Position numbers and translations under genes: made by a program
In this document: positions 9,347-16,146 of the stretch, one piece after another
How positions within the stretch are numbered: position 1 is the first letter of the stretch
Layout: the number at the start of each line of letters is the position of its first letter
The notes under the pieces: model-generated
Seen by the model: only the letters and a program-made list of their open reading frames with translations
Databases searched by the model: none
What the model was told of the DNA's origin: nothing
DNA from: an uncultured Pseudomonas sp.
Lineage (GTDB): Bacteria; Pseudomonadota; Gammaproteobacteria; Pseudomonadales; Pseudomonadaceae
NCBI RefSeq assembly: GCF_946885885.1
Contig: NZ_CAMPHN010000086.1
Location: forward strand, 1 to 18,247
DNA length: 18,247 nt
Reading direction: 5' to 3'

Positions 9347-11735
9347 CCATCACGTAATGAAAACCCAGGAAGAACTGGCCGCCCTGTTCCGCGCCGACAT
9401 CACCACTGGCGTCGGTCGCAGCGTCAAGCACGAGAGCGCGGACAAGCATGTGTCCGGCGAAGCAATCTATGTCGACGACCGCCTGGAATTCCCCAACCAG
9501 TTGCACGTCTATGCCCGCATGAGCGACCGCGCCCATGCGCGTATCGTCAGCATCGACACCGCGCCTTGCTATGCGATTCCCGGTGTGGCCATCGCCATCA
9601 CCAGCAAGGACGTGCCCGGCCAGTTGGATATCGGTCCGGTGGTCGCCGGCGACCCATTGCTGGCCGACGGCAAGGTCGAGTACGTCGGCCAGGTGGTGAT
9701 CGCGGTCGGCGCCGACAGCCTGGAAACCGCGCGCAAGGCGGCCATGGCCGCAATCATCGAATACGAAGACCTGGAACCGGTGCTCGACGTGGTCGATGCG
9801 CTGCGCAAGAAGCATTTCGTGCTCGACAGCCATCAGCACAAGATTGGCGACTCCGCGGCTGAATTGGCCACGGCGCCGCAGCGCCTGCAAGGCAGCCTGC
9901 ATATCGGCGGCCAGGAACACTTCTACCTGGAAACCCAGATTTCCTCGGTGATGCCGACGGAAGATGGCGGCATGATCGTCTACACCTCGACGCAGAACGC
10001 CACCGAAGTGCAGAAGCTGGTCGCCGAAGTGCTCGGCGTACCGATGCACAAGATCGTTATCGACATGCGCCGCATGGGCGGCGGCTTCGGTGGCAAGGAA
10101 ACTCAGGCGGCGGGCCCGGCGTGTCTCTGCGCGGTGATCGCGCACCTGACCGGGCGGCCGACCAAGATGCGTCTGCCGCGCATGGAAGACATGAGCATCA
10201 CCGGCAAACGCCATCCTTTCTATGTCGAATACGACGTCGGCTTCGACGACGATGGCCTGCTGCACGGCATCCAGATCGAACTGGCCGGCAACTGCGGCTA
10301 TTCGCCCGACCTGTCCGGCTCGATCGTCGACCGCGCAATGTTCCACTCGGACAACGCCTACTACCTCGGCAACGCCACCATCAACGGCCACCGCTGCAAG
10401 ACCAACACCGCGTCGAACACCGCCTACCGCGGCTTCGGCGGCCCGCAAGGGATGGTTGCCATCGAAGAAATCATGGACGCGGTGGCGCGCAAACTCGGCA
10501 AGGACCCGCTCGAGGTGCGCAAGCTCAACTACTACAGCAAGACCGAGCGCAACGTCACTCACTACCACCAGACGGTCGAGCACAACGTCATCCACGAGAT
10601 GACCGCCGAACTGGAAGAAAGCAGCGAGTACGCCAAGCGCCGCGAGGAAATCCGTGCGTTCAATGCCAAGAGCCCGGTGTTGAAGAAAGGCCTGGCGCTG
10701 ACCCCGGTTAAATTCGGCATCAGCTTCACCGCCACCTTCCTCAACCAGGCCGGTGCGCTGATCCACATCTACACCGACGGTTCGATCCACCTGAACCACG
10801 GCGGCACCGAGATGGGTCAGGGCCTCAACACCAAGGTCGCGCAGATCGTCGCCGAGGTGCTGCAGGTGGATATCTCGCGCATCCAGATCACCGCGACCAA
10901 CACCGACAAGGTGCCGAACACCTCGCCGACCGCAGCGAGCAGCGGCGCCGACCTCAACGGCAAGGCCGCACAGAACGCCGCCGAGACCCTCAAGCAGCGC
11001 CTGGTGGATTTCCTGGTGCGCGAATACAAGGTCACCGCGGAAGACGTCGAGTTCCGCAACGGCCAGGTGCGCGTGCGCGATCTGTTCCTGAGCTTCGAGG
11101 AAGTGGTGCAGAAGGCCTACTTCGCCCAGGTTTCGCTGTCCTCCACCGGCTTCTATCGCACGCCGAAAATCTACTACGACCGCGATAAAGCCGCGGGTCG
11201 GCCGTTCTACTACTTCGCCTACGGCGCGGCCTGCGCCGAGGTGATAGTCGACACCCTGACCGGTGAATACAAGATGCTGCGCACCGACATCCTGCACGAC
11301 GTCGGCGCCTCGCTGAACCCGGCCATCGATATCGGCCAGGTCGAAGGCGCCTTCGTCCAGGGCATGGGTTGGCTGACCATGGAAGAGCTGGTGTGGAACG
11401 GCAAAGGCAAGCTGATGACCAATGGCCCGGCCAGCTACAAGATTCCGGCCATCGCCGATATGCCGCTGGACCTGCGGGTCAAGCTGGTGGAAAACCGCAA
11501 GAACCCGGAAGACACGGTATTCCACTCCAAAGCCGTGGGCGAGCCGCCGTTTATGCTCGGCATCGCCGTGTGGTGCGCGATCAAGGATGCGGTGGCCAGC
11601 CTCGCCGACTACCGGGTGCAGCCGAATATCGATGCCCCGGCCACTCCCGAGCGTGTGCTCTGGGGCGTGGAGCAATTGAAGAAATTGCAGCAGCCGGCCA
11701 AGGCCGCGGCGGCAGTCGAGATCGAACCGGCGTAA
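9339..11735 (+). CDS. xdhB: Xanthine dehydrogenase molybdopterin-binding large subunit XdhB
   Basis: This 798-residue catalytic subunit holds the molybdenum cofactor and hydroxylates hypoxanthine and xanthine. It pairs with XdhA in an A2B2 cytoplasmic enzyme. Family residues are in place: GGQEHFYLET with Q192, GGGFGGKE (247-254) with the substrate-binding Glu 254, YRGFGGPQG with Arg 364, GTEMGQGLNTKVAQ (489-502), and the catalytic base in VGEPPFML (E735). By alignment from memory these correspond to bovine Q767, E802, R880 and E1261. The start ATG lies inside the end of xdhA. The C-terminal tail after about 785 is Ala/Lys-rich and probably flexible. The gene is full length, and a REP-like hairpin follows four bases after its stop. 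Confidence 0.97.
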   Translation: MSNHHVMKTQEELAALFRADITTGVGRSVKHESADKHVSGEAIYVDDRLEFPNQLHVYARMSDRAHARIVSIDTAPCYAIPGVAIAITSKDVPGQLDIGPVVAGDPLLADGKVEYVGQVVIAVGADSLETARKAAMAAIIEYEDLEPVLDVVDALRKKHFVLDSHQHKIGDSAAELATAPQRLQGSLHIGGQEHFYLETQISSVMPTEDGGMIVYTSTQNATEVQKLVAEVLGVPMHKIVIDMRRMGGGFGGKETQAAGPACLCAVIAHLTGRPTKMRLPRMEDMSITGKRHPFYVEYDVGFDDDGLLHGIQIELAGNCGYSPDLSGSIVDRAMFHSDNAYYLGNATINGHRCKTNTASNTAYRGFGGPQGMVAIEEIMDAVARKLGKDPLEVRKLNYYSKTERNVTHYHQTVEHNVIHEMTAELEESSEYAKRREEIRAFNAKSPVLKKGLALTPVKFGISFTATFLNQAGALIHIYTDGSIHLNHGGTEMGQGLNTKVAQIVAEVLQVDISRIQITATNTDKVPNTSPTAASSGADLNGKAAQNAAETLKQRLVDFLVREYKVTAEDVEFRNGQVRVRDLFLSFEEVVQKAYFAQVSLSSTGFYRTPKIYYDRDKAAGRPFYYFAYGAACAEVIVDTLTGEYKMLRTDILHDVGASLNPAIDIGQVEGAFVQGMGWLTMEELVWNGKGKLMTNGPASYKIPAIADMPLDLRVKLVENRKNPEDTVFHSKAVGEPPFMLGIAVWCAIKDAVASLADYRVQPNIDAPATPERVLWGVEQLKKLQQPAKAAAAVEIEPA

Positions 11736-11739
11736 CCCT

Positions 11740-11796
11740 GTAGGAGCCAGCTTGCTGGCGATAGCGATATCGAATCGCCAGCAAGCTGGCTCCTAC
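11740..11796. repeat. REP-like perfect inverted repeat between xdhB and the small ORF
   Basis: Arms of 23 bp (11740-11762, beginning GTAGGAGCCAGCTTGC, and 11774-11796) are perfectly complementary around an 11-base loop (11763-11773). The GTAGGAGC...GCTCCTAC ends are a very common Pseudomonas intergenic repeat. It begins four bases after the xdhB stop and precedes the 43-codon ORF. It could protect the upstream xdhAB message from 3' decay or reduce readthrough to xdhC. Confidence 0.88.
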
Positions 11797-11818
11797 GTAA
11801 AGCTGAAGGTGTAGAACA

Positions 11819-11950
11819 ATGACAAAACACACCGTACCCAATAGCCAACCGACCCGGCCGGCGCCGGTTCCGATACTGGACCCGTCGCCGAGCAACTGGC
11901 GCCTACCGCGCCCCGGACAACTGCCGCCAACCTGGAGGCTGAGCAAATGA
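11819..11950 (+). CDS. Small proline-rich ORF (43 aa) coupled to xdhC; function unknown
   Basis: ATG 11819 to TGA 11948-11950 encodes 43 residues beginning MTKHTVPNSQPTRPAP and ending LPPTWRLSK. About a quarter are proline, two are tryptophan, and there is no membrane segment or cysteine. A GAAGG-type ribosome-binding site lies about 8-10 bases upstream. The stop overlaps the xdhC start in an ATGA junction, and the xdhC Shine-Dalgarno (GGAGG, 11934-11938) lies inside its last codons, so translation should be coupled. Third positions are mostly G or C, like the neighbours. I do not recognise the family. It could be a real small protein of the xdh operon (a partner or chaperone peptide) or a leader whose translation controls xdhC. 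It is too short for most gene callers. Confidence 0.55.
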   Translation: MTKHTVPNSQPTRPAPVPILDPSPSNWRLPRPGQLPPTWRLSK

Positions 11951-12792
11951 GCTGGATCAGCGCCCTCGCCGAGCTGCAACAGCAAGGCACGCCCTGCGTG
12001 CTGGTGACCATCATCGAAGAACGCGGCTCGACCCCGCGCAATGCCGGCTCGAAGATGGTGGTCACCGTTGATCGCATCTTCGAAACCATCGGCGGCGGCC
12101 ATCTGGAATACAAGGCGATGGAACTGGCCCGCGAGATGCTCGCAAACCGCAGCCAGGACACCCGTCTGGAGCGCTACAACCTGGGCGCCAGCCTCGGCCA
12201 ATGCTGCGGCGGCGCCACCGTGCTGCTGTTCGAACCCATGGGCCAGCCCCAGGCGCAGATAGCAGTGTTCGGCGCCGGCCATGTCGGCCGCGCCCTGGTG
12301 CCGCTGCTCGCCAGCCTGCCGTGCAAGGTGCGCTGGATCGATTCGCGGGAAAACGAATTCCCCGAGCAGATGCCCGCCGGCGTCGACAAGGTGGTCGAGG
12401 ACGAGGTGGTCGACGAGGTCGAGCGCATGCCGGCCGGCAGCTATTTCATCGTCATGACCCATAACCACCAGCTCGATCTGGAACTTACCGCCGCCATCCT
12501 CAAGCGCAACGATTTCGCCTACTACGGGCTGATCGGCTCGAAGAGCAAACGCGCCAAGTTCGAACACCGCCTGCGCGACCGCGGCTTCACCGCCGAGGTG
12601 ATGCAGCGGATGCGCTGCCCCATGGGCTTGCCCGAAGTGAAAGGCAAATTGCCGATTGAAATAGCCGTGTCCATCGCCGGCGAAGTGATCGCCACCTACA
12701 ACGCCGCCTTTGGTCAGGATGTAAAAAAAGGCGAGAGCAGCGTCGCCAAGCTGCTGCCGGTATCACGCAGAAGCGCAGCCGAACACGCGTAG
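11947..12792 (+). CDS. xdhC: Xanthine dehydrogenase accessory protein XdhC
   Basis: This 281-residue protein belongs to the XdhC/CoxI family. In Rhodobacter XdhC binds the molybdenum cofactor, promotes its sulfuration and inserts it into XdhB without being part of the final enzyme. The N-terminal XdhC_CoxI domain shows LVTIIEERGSTPRNAGSKMVV (19-39, family signature) and GGGHLEYKA. The LGQCCGG element (83-89) carries the conserved cysteines. A Rossmann-like C-terminal domain follows, with FGAGHVGRAL (108-117), MTHNHQLDL and YYGLIGSKSKRAKF. The ATG at 11947 has GGAGG eight bases upstream and overlaps the stop of the small upstream ORF. Its own TAG stop lies at the edge of a palindromic repeat. 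Confidence 0.95.
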   Translation: MSWISALAELQQQGTPCVLVTIIEERGSTPRNAGSKMVVTVDRIFETIGGGHLEYKAMELAREMLANRSQDTRLERYNLGASLGQCCGGATVLLFEPMGQPQAQIAVFGAGHVGRALVPLLASLPCKVRWIDSRENEFPEQMPAGVDKVVEDEVVDEVERMPAGSYFIVMTHNHQLDLELTAAILKRNDFAYYGLIGSKSKRAKFEHRLRDRGFTAEVMQRMRCPMGLPEVKGKLPIEIAVSIAGEVIATYNAAFGQDVKKGESSVAKLLPVSRRSAAEHA

Positions 12793-12912
12793 GTTGGTGC
12801 TGAGGAACGAAGCCCAACAGGGAGTGCGCAGCATTCCGCCGGCGGTCTGGTTTGTGACAGCGCCAAGCTCGCGAACGCTGTGTTGGGCTTCGCAGGCTCA
12901 GCACCAACCTAC
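12789..12912. repeat. Palindromic intergenic repeat between xdhC and guaD
   Basis: The left arm 12789-12819 (GTAGGTTGGTGCTGAG...) pairs with the right arm 12881-12912 (...CTCAGCACCAACCTAC), with a few mismatches or bulges in the middle. The central 61 bp include GCGCAGCATTCCGCCG. The left arm begins one base before the xdhC stop codon. The right arm's 31 bases 12882-12912 recur exactly at 18205-18235, so this is a dispersed family. It ends 38 bases before the guaD start and could modulate readthrough between the two genes. Confidence 0.85.
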
Positions 12913-12950
12913 ATCCGTACGCAGAACCAATTGATTGCCACGAGAGCCCC

Positions 12951-14255
12951 ATGACCGCCAACGTAAAAGCCTACCGCGCCGCCATCCTGCACAGCATCGC
13001 CGACCCCGCCGTGGTCGGTGTCGAGCAGTCCTACGAATATTTCGAGGATGGTGTACTGGTTATCGAAAACGCTCAGGTCGCCCGCGTCGGCCATGCCGCC
13101 GAGCTGTTGCCGTCGCTCAAAGGCGTGGAGATCACCGAATACCGCGACGCCCTGATCACCCCCGGCTTTATCGATACCCATATCCACTACCCGCAAACCG
13201 GGATGATCGCCTCCTACGGCGAGCAATTGCTCGATTGGCTGAACACCTACACCTTCCCCACCGAAAAGCAGTTCGCCGACAAGGCCCACGCCTGCGACGT
13301 CGCCGGGATCTTTCTCAAGGAGTTGCTACGCAACGGCACCACCACCGCCCTGGTGTTCGGCAGTGTGCACAAGCAATCGGTGGACGCCTTCTTCGAGGCC
13401 GCCGAGACACTCAATCTGCGGATGATCGCCGGCAAGGTGCTGATGGACCGCAACGCCCCGGACTACCTGACCGACACACCGGAATCCGGCTATGCCGACA
13501 GCAAGGAACTGATCGAACGCTGGCACGGCAAGGGCCGCCTGCATTACGCGGTCACTCCGCGTTTCGCCCCGACCAGCACGCCGGAACAACTGAGCCTGGC
13601 CGGCAAGCTGCTCGGCGAGTACCCGGACCTGTATATACACACCCACCTGTCGGAGAACCGCCAGGAGATCGAATGGGTCAAGGCGCTGTTCCCCGAGCGC
13701 AAGGGCTACCTGGATGTCTACGACCACTTCAAGCTGATCGGCCCGCGCGCGGTGTTCGCCCACGGCGTGCACCTGTGCGACGAGGAATGCCAGCGGCTGG
13801 CCGAGACCGGTTCGGCGGTGGCCTTCTGCCCGACCTCCAACCTGTTCCTCGGCAGCGGTCTGTTCGACCTGAGCAAGCTGGAACGCCACGGCGTGCGCGT
13901 CGGCCTGGGCACCGATGTCGGTGCCGGCACCAGCTTCAGCCAGCTACAATCGCTGAACGAGGCATACAAGATCATGCAGCTGCAGGGCAAGAAGCTCGAC
14001 CCGTTCAAGTCGCTGTACCTGGCCACATTGGGCGGCGCCGAGGCGCTGTACCTGGACGACAAGATCGGCAACTTCGCAAGCGGCAAAGACGCGGATTTCG
14101 TGGTGCTCGACTACAACGCCACGCCGCTGCTCGGCTACCGCATGCAACAGGCCAAGAGCCTGGGCGAGAAGCTGTTCGCTCTGTGCATGCTCGGCGACGA
14201 CCGCGCAATCAAGGAAACCTTCGCCGCCGGGCAGTCGGTGCATCGTAGGGATTGA
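12951..14255 (+). CDS. guaD: Guanine deaminase
   Basis: This 434-residue zinc amidohydrolase hydrolyses guanine to xanthine and ammonia, feeding xanthine dehydrogenase encoded upstream. Motifs in order are PGFIDTHIHYPQTG with metal ligands H77 and H79, LYIHTHLSENRQEIEW (H230/H232, E235), VFAHGVHLCDEEC (H271, H274), FCPTSNLFLGSG, and GLGTDVGAGTSFS with the metal-ligand Asp 322. These fit guanine deaminase better than other amidohydrolases such as TrzN or SsnA. The ATG at 12951 has only a weak GAGAG ribosome-binding site, and no better start is visible. The final 70 bases are duplicated about 270 bp downstream. The gene ends HRRD, where the duplicate would end HRRAG. Confidence 0.95.
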   Translation: MTANVKAYRAAILHSIADPAVVGVEQSYEYFEDGVLVIENAQVARVGHAAELLPSLKGVEITEYRDALITPGFIDTHIHYPQTGMIASYGEQLLDWLNTYTFPTEKQFADKAHACDVAGIFLKELLRNGTTTALVFGSVHKQSVDAFFEAAETLNLRMIAGKVLMDRNAPDYLTDTPESGYADSKELIERWHGKGRLHYAVTPRFAPTSTPEQLSLAGKLLGEYPDLYIHTHLSENRQEIEWVKALFPERKGYLDVYDHFKLIGPRAVFAHGVHLCDEECQRLAETGSAVAFCPTSNLFLGSGLFDLSKLERHGVRVGLGTDVGAGTSFSQLQSLNEAYKIMQLQGKKLDPFKSLYLATLGGAEALYLDDKIGNFASGKDADFVVLDYNATPLLGYRMQQAKSLGEKLFALCMLGDDRAIKETFAAGQSVHRRD

Positions 14256-14268
14256 GAAATGCGATCCC

Positions 14269-14446
14269 GTAGGGCGGGTTAGCGGCGCATGTCCGCAACA
14301 TATGAAATGGCACAAGGTTCAGAACGCCGCGTAACCCACCGCGGTCGCAAGCCCTTACGCGAAGGTGCGGATATCGCTGTCGGGTTACGCGGCGCCCAAG
14401 ACCGCGGTGTGTACCTCGACCTTGCAATGCCGCTAACCCGACCTAC
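14269..14446. repeat. Nested palindromic repeat, copy 1, after guaD
   Basis: The outer arms are 14269-14286 and 14429-14446 (GTAGGGCGGGTTAGCGGC against GCCGCTAACCCGACCTAC, one mismatch). Perfect inner arms are GCCGCGTAACCC (14326-14337) and GGGTTACGCGGC (14382-14393). It lies between convergent guaD and gntR and may terminate both. The GTAGG...GGGTTA...TAACCC pattern resembles common gammaproteobacterial intergenic repeats. The short frames inside it are not genes. Confidence 0.85.
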
Positions 14447-14449
14447 GAA

Positions 14450-14519
14450 CTGTGCATGCTCGGCGACGATCGCACGATCAAGCAAACCTTCGCCGCCGGC
14501 GTGTCGGTGCATCGTAGGG
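14450..14519 (+). pseudogene. Duplicated 3' tail of guaD
   Basis: These 70 bases match the true guaD end at 14181-14250 at 63 positions and would encode LCMLGDDRTIKQTFAAGVSVHRRAG before a TAG. No start or upstream part of the gene is present, so this is a fragment, probably carried by duplication of the guaD end together with the adjacent repeat. Confidence 0.9.
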
Positions 14520-14705
14520 CGGGTTAGCGGCGCATGTCCGCCACAGATGAAACGGCACAAGGTTCAGAGCGCCGCGTAACCCGCCGCGGTCGTAAGCCCT
14601 TACGCGAAGGTGCGGATATCGCTGTCGGGTTACGCGGCGCCGAAGACCGTGGTGTGTACCTCGACCTTGCAACGCCGCTAACCTGCGCGGCCCGACCCGA
14701 CCTAC
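14514..14705. repeat. Nested palindromic repeat, copy 2
   Basis: This is the same element as 14269-14446, nearly identical along its length, with single-base differences and an extra stretch of about 14 bases (TGCGCGGCCCGACC region, about 14683-14696) before the final GACCTAC. It follows the duplicated guaD tail directly, sharing its GTAGGG. The 24 bp found between the guaD end and copy 1 are absent here. It ends 34 bases before the gntR stop. Confidence 0.85.
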
Positions 14706-14738
14706 GAACCCGCAGCCCCATCGCAGGGATGGCATCAA

Positions 14739-15509
14739 TCAACGACCCGCCGGAGTACGCCCCGGCTTTTTCTTGGCGGTCTGCAGCAGGTGCGAGAACA
14801 CCGCGTGCAGGTCGTCGGAGGCGCTTTCCTCGTCGAGGTTGAGCTTGCTGTCGATATGATCCATGTGATGCATCATCAGGCTCACCGCCTTGGCCGCGTC
14901 GCGCGCTTCGATGGCATCGATCAGTTGATTGTGCTCGTCGTAGGAACAGTGCGAGCGGTTGCCGCTTTCGTACTGGGCGATGATCAGCGAGGTCTGCGAC
15001 ACCAGGCTGCGCTGGAAACTGATCAGCGGCGCATTCTTCGCCGCCTCGGCGAGCTTGAGGTGGAATTCGCCGGATAAACGGATACCAGCGCCGCGGTCGC
15101 CGCGGGAAAAGCTGCTCTGTTCGTCCTCGACCATCTGCCGCAACTCGGCGAGTTGTTCGGCGGTGGCATGTTCGACCGCCAATTCGGTAATTGCCCGCTC
15201 AACCATGCGCCGCGCGTAGAAAATCTGCCGGGCTTCTTCGACGCTCGGGCTGGCCACCACCGCGCCGCGGTTCGGCCGCAGCAGCACCACGCCCTCATGG
15301 GCCAGACGCGATAAGGCGCGGCGAATAATGGTGCGGCTGACGCCGAAAATCTCGCCCAGGGCTTCTTCGCTGAGTTTGGTGCCAGGCGCCAGACGCTGCT
15401 CGAGGATGGCCTCGAAGATATGCGCGTAAACGACATCGTCCTGAGTCCCGCTGCGGCTGCTTTTGCCGGCGCGCGGCTGCTTCTTGAGGGGCTGCAATTG
15501 TTCGTTCAT
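14739..15509 (-). CDS. GntR/FCD-family transcriptional regulator of the purine locus
   Basis: This 256-residue one-component regulator has an N-terminal winged helix-turn-helix at about 26-90 (VVYAHIFEAILEQRLAPGTKL, LGEIFGVSRTIIRRALSRLA, and wing RPNRGAVVASPS). An FCD ligand-binding domain (about 95-222) follows, with histidines of the usual metal site (GEFHLKLAEAA, H150; DEHNQLIDAI, H193; MMHHMDHI). I chose the ATG at 15509 because the HTH then begins about 25 residues in, as usual. The frame stays open to 15701, but that extension has no HTH-like character. It is divergent from the permease gene and convergent with guaD. Two TTGT-N2-ACAA sites in its upstream gap suggest it controls the permease and itself. 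The effector, perhaps a purine or catabolite, is an inference. Confidence 0.92.
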   Translation of the reverse strand: MNEQLQPLKKQPRAGKSSRSGTQDDVVYAHIFEAILEQRLAPGTKLSEEALGEIFGVSRTIIRRALSRLAHEGVVLLRPNRGAVVASPSVEEARQIFYARRMVERAITELAVEHATAEQLAELRQMVEDEQSSFSRGDRGAGIRLSGEFHLKLAEAAKNAPLISFQRSLVSQTSLIIAQYESGNRSHCSYDEHNQLIDAIEARDAAKAVSLMMHHMDHIDSKLNLDEESASDDLHAVFSHLLQTAKKKPGRTPAGR

Positions 15510-15669
15510 TGGGGCTCGTGTCAAAAAAGTACGGCTGATCAAGATTGCTAAAACCTTAGCGCACGATGTCCGCAGCGGCTTTAGCGCGTGCCAGCAAAAT
15601 CCACTCCTGCTTCCGCCTGGCGACTGTCGAGCAGTTTGCCATGAAACCCAGAAAGCATAAGCCCCGGCA

Positions 15670-15679
15670 TTGTACACAA
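15670..15679. promoter_or_regulatory. GntR-type operator candidate upstream of gntR
   Basis: TTGTACACAA fits TTGT-N2-ACAA, the inverted-repeat form recognised by many FCD-type GntR regulators, and shares that pattern with the stronger site at 15988-16001. It lies about 160 bp upstream of the gntR start, a possible autoregulatory or looping site. Confidence 0.45.
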
Positions 15680-15980
15680 CTGCCTGCATGCGCATACCCA
15701 CAAGCCCGCGACATGGCGTCTCAGCACCACGCCGATGGCCACCTTCAGGCGACGAAAGCCATCGATCAATTGCTTATATCAATCGCTATTTTTACGCAGC
15801 AATCCGCTAAATGCACCGCAAAAGCCCTACACCAACAGACAGTGCCCTCTGAATCGGCAAACGCACTAAGCGCACAATCCTTTGTTTTATATAGATTATT
15901 TGAAAGCCAAGAGGACCCGAGCGGCAAATTAATCGTCTACGGACCCGAACAGATAGCCGCAGCATTCCTGAAAACATTAT

Positions 15981-16008
15981 TTGCTTTTTTTGTATACAAA
16001 AGCATAAT
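15981..16008 (+). promoter_or_regulatory. Candidate permease promoter with an operator in the spacer
   Basis: TTGCTT (15981-15986) and CATAAT (16003-16008, 5/6 to TATAAT) are 16 bases apart. The spacer is almost entirely a perfect 14-bp palindrome TTTTGTATACAAAA (15988-16001) containing TTGTATACAA. A dimer bound there would block RNA polymerase directly, so the permease is probably repressed by the adjacent GntR protein and induced by a ligand. Confidence 0.6.
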
Positions 16009-16146
16009 CGCGGCAGTGTAGCTTTCTGACCACACGGTCAACTAACCCGGCAGTAGGCACACCAAACACCACCCGCCTCAGAGAGAACCAGGGCCTCAAG
16101 GCAGAATCCGGGTGGTACACGACAAGAAAGATAAGGAGTACCCACT

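Larger units (their letters stand above)
15510..16146. other. 637-bp regulatory gap between gntR and the purine permease
   Basis: The gap divides into a GC-moderate part (15510-15780) and an A/T-richer part (about 15780-16020) in sharp contrast to the genes. It contains two palindromic operator candidates (15670-15679, 15988-16001), a candidate permease promoter (15981-16008) and a leader of about 130 bases with an AGGAG site (16134-16138). An open frame on the plus strand from 15566 to 16021 has no recognisable domain and ignores the promoter architecture, so I do not call it a gene. I recognise no riboswitch in the leader. Confidence 0.6.

Noticed and set aside
9264..11675. An 803-codon open frame antisense to xdhB (minus strand).
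   Set aside because: xdhB on the other strand has all catalytic motifs. The antisense frame is His/Gly/Val/Ala-rich without domains, the usual by-product of strong G/C third-position bias.
14269..14705. A CRISPR-like array.
   Set aside because: Only two long palindromic units with a guaD fragment between them. No short regularly spaced repeats, unique spacers or cas genes.
14289..14842. Two similar open frames of 96 and 102 codons (14289-14579 and 14534-14842) and their minus-strand counterparts.
   Set aside because: They lie in the duplicated palindromic repeats and look alike only because the repeat is duplicated. No coding signature or conserved domain.
15510..15701. A 64-residue N-terminal extension of the GntR/FCD regulator up to 15701.
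   Set aside because: The extension has no GntR-like features and would overlap the TTGTACACAA site. The ATG at 15509 gives the normal family length.
15566..16021. A 151-codon plus-strand frame in the gap before the permease.
   Set aside because: No family resemblance, no ribosome-binding site seen, and its end runs through the A/T-rich promoter and the 14-bp palindrome. It is better explained as regulatory DNA.
16015..16146. A purine or other riboswitch in the permease leader.
   Set aside because: I could not find the conserved core of any riboswitch class, and the operator inside the promoter already offers a regulatory explanation.
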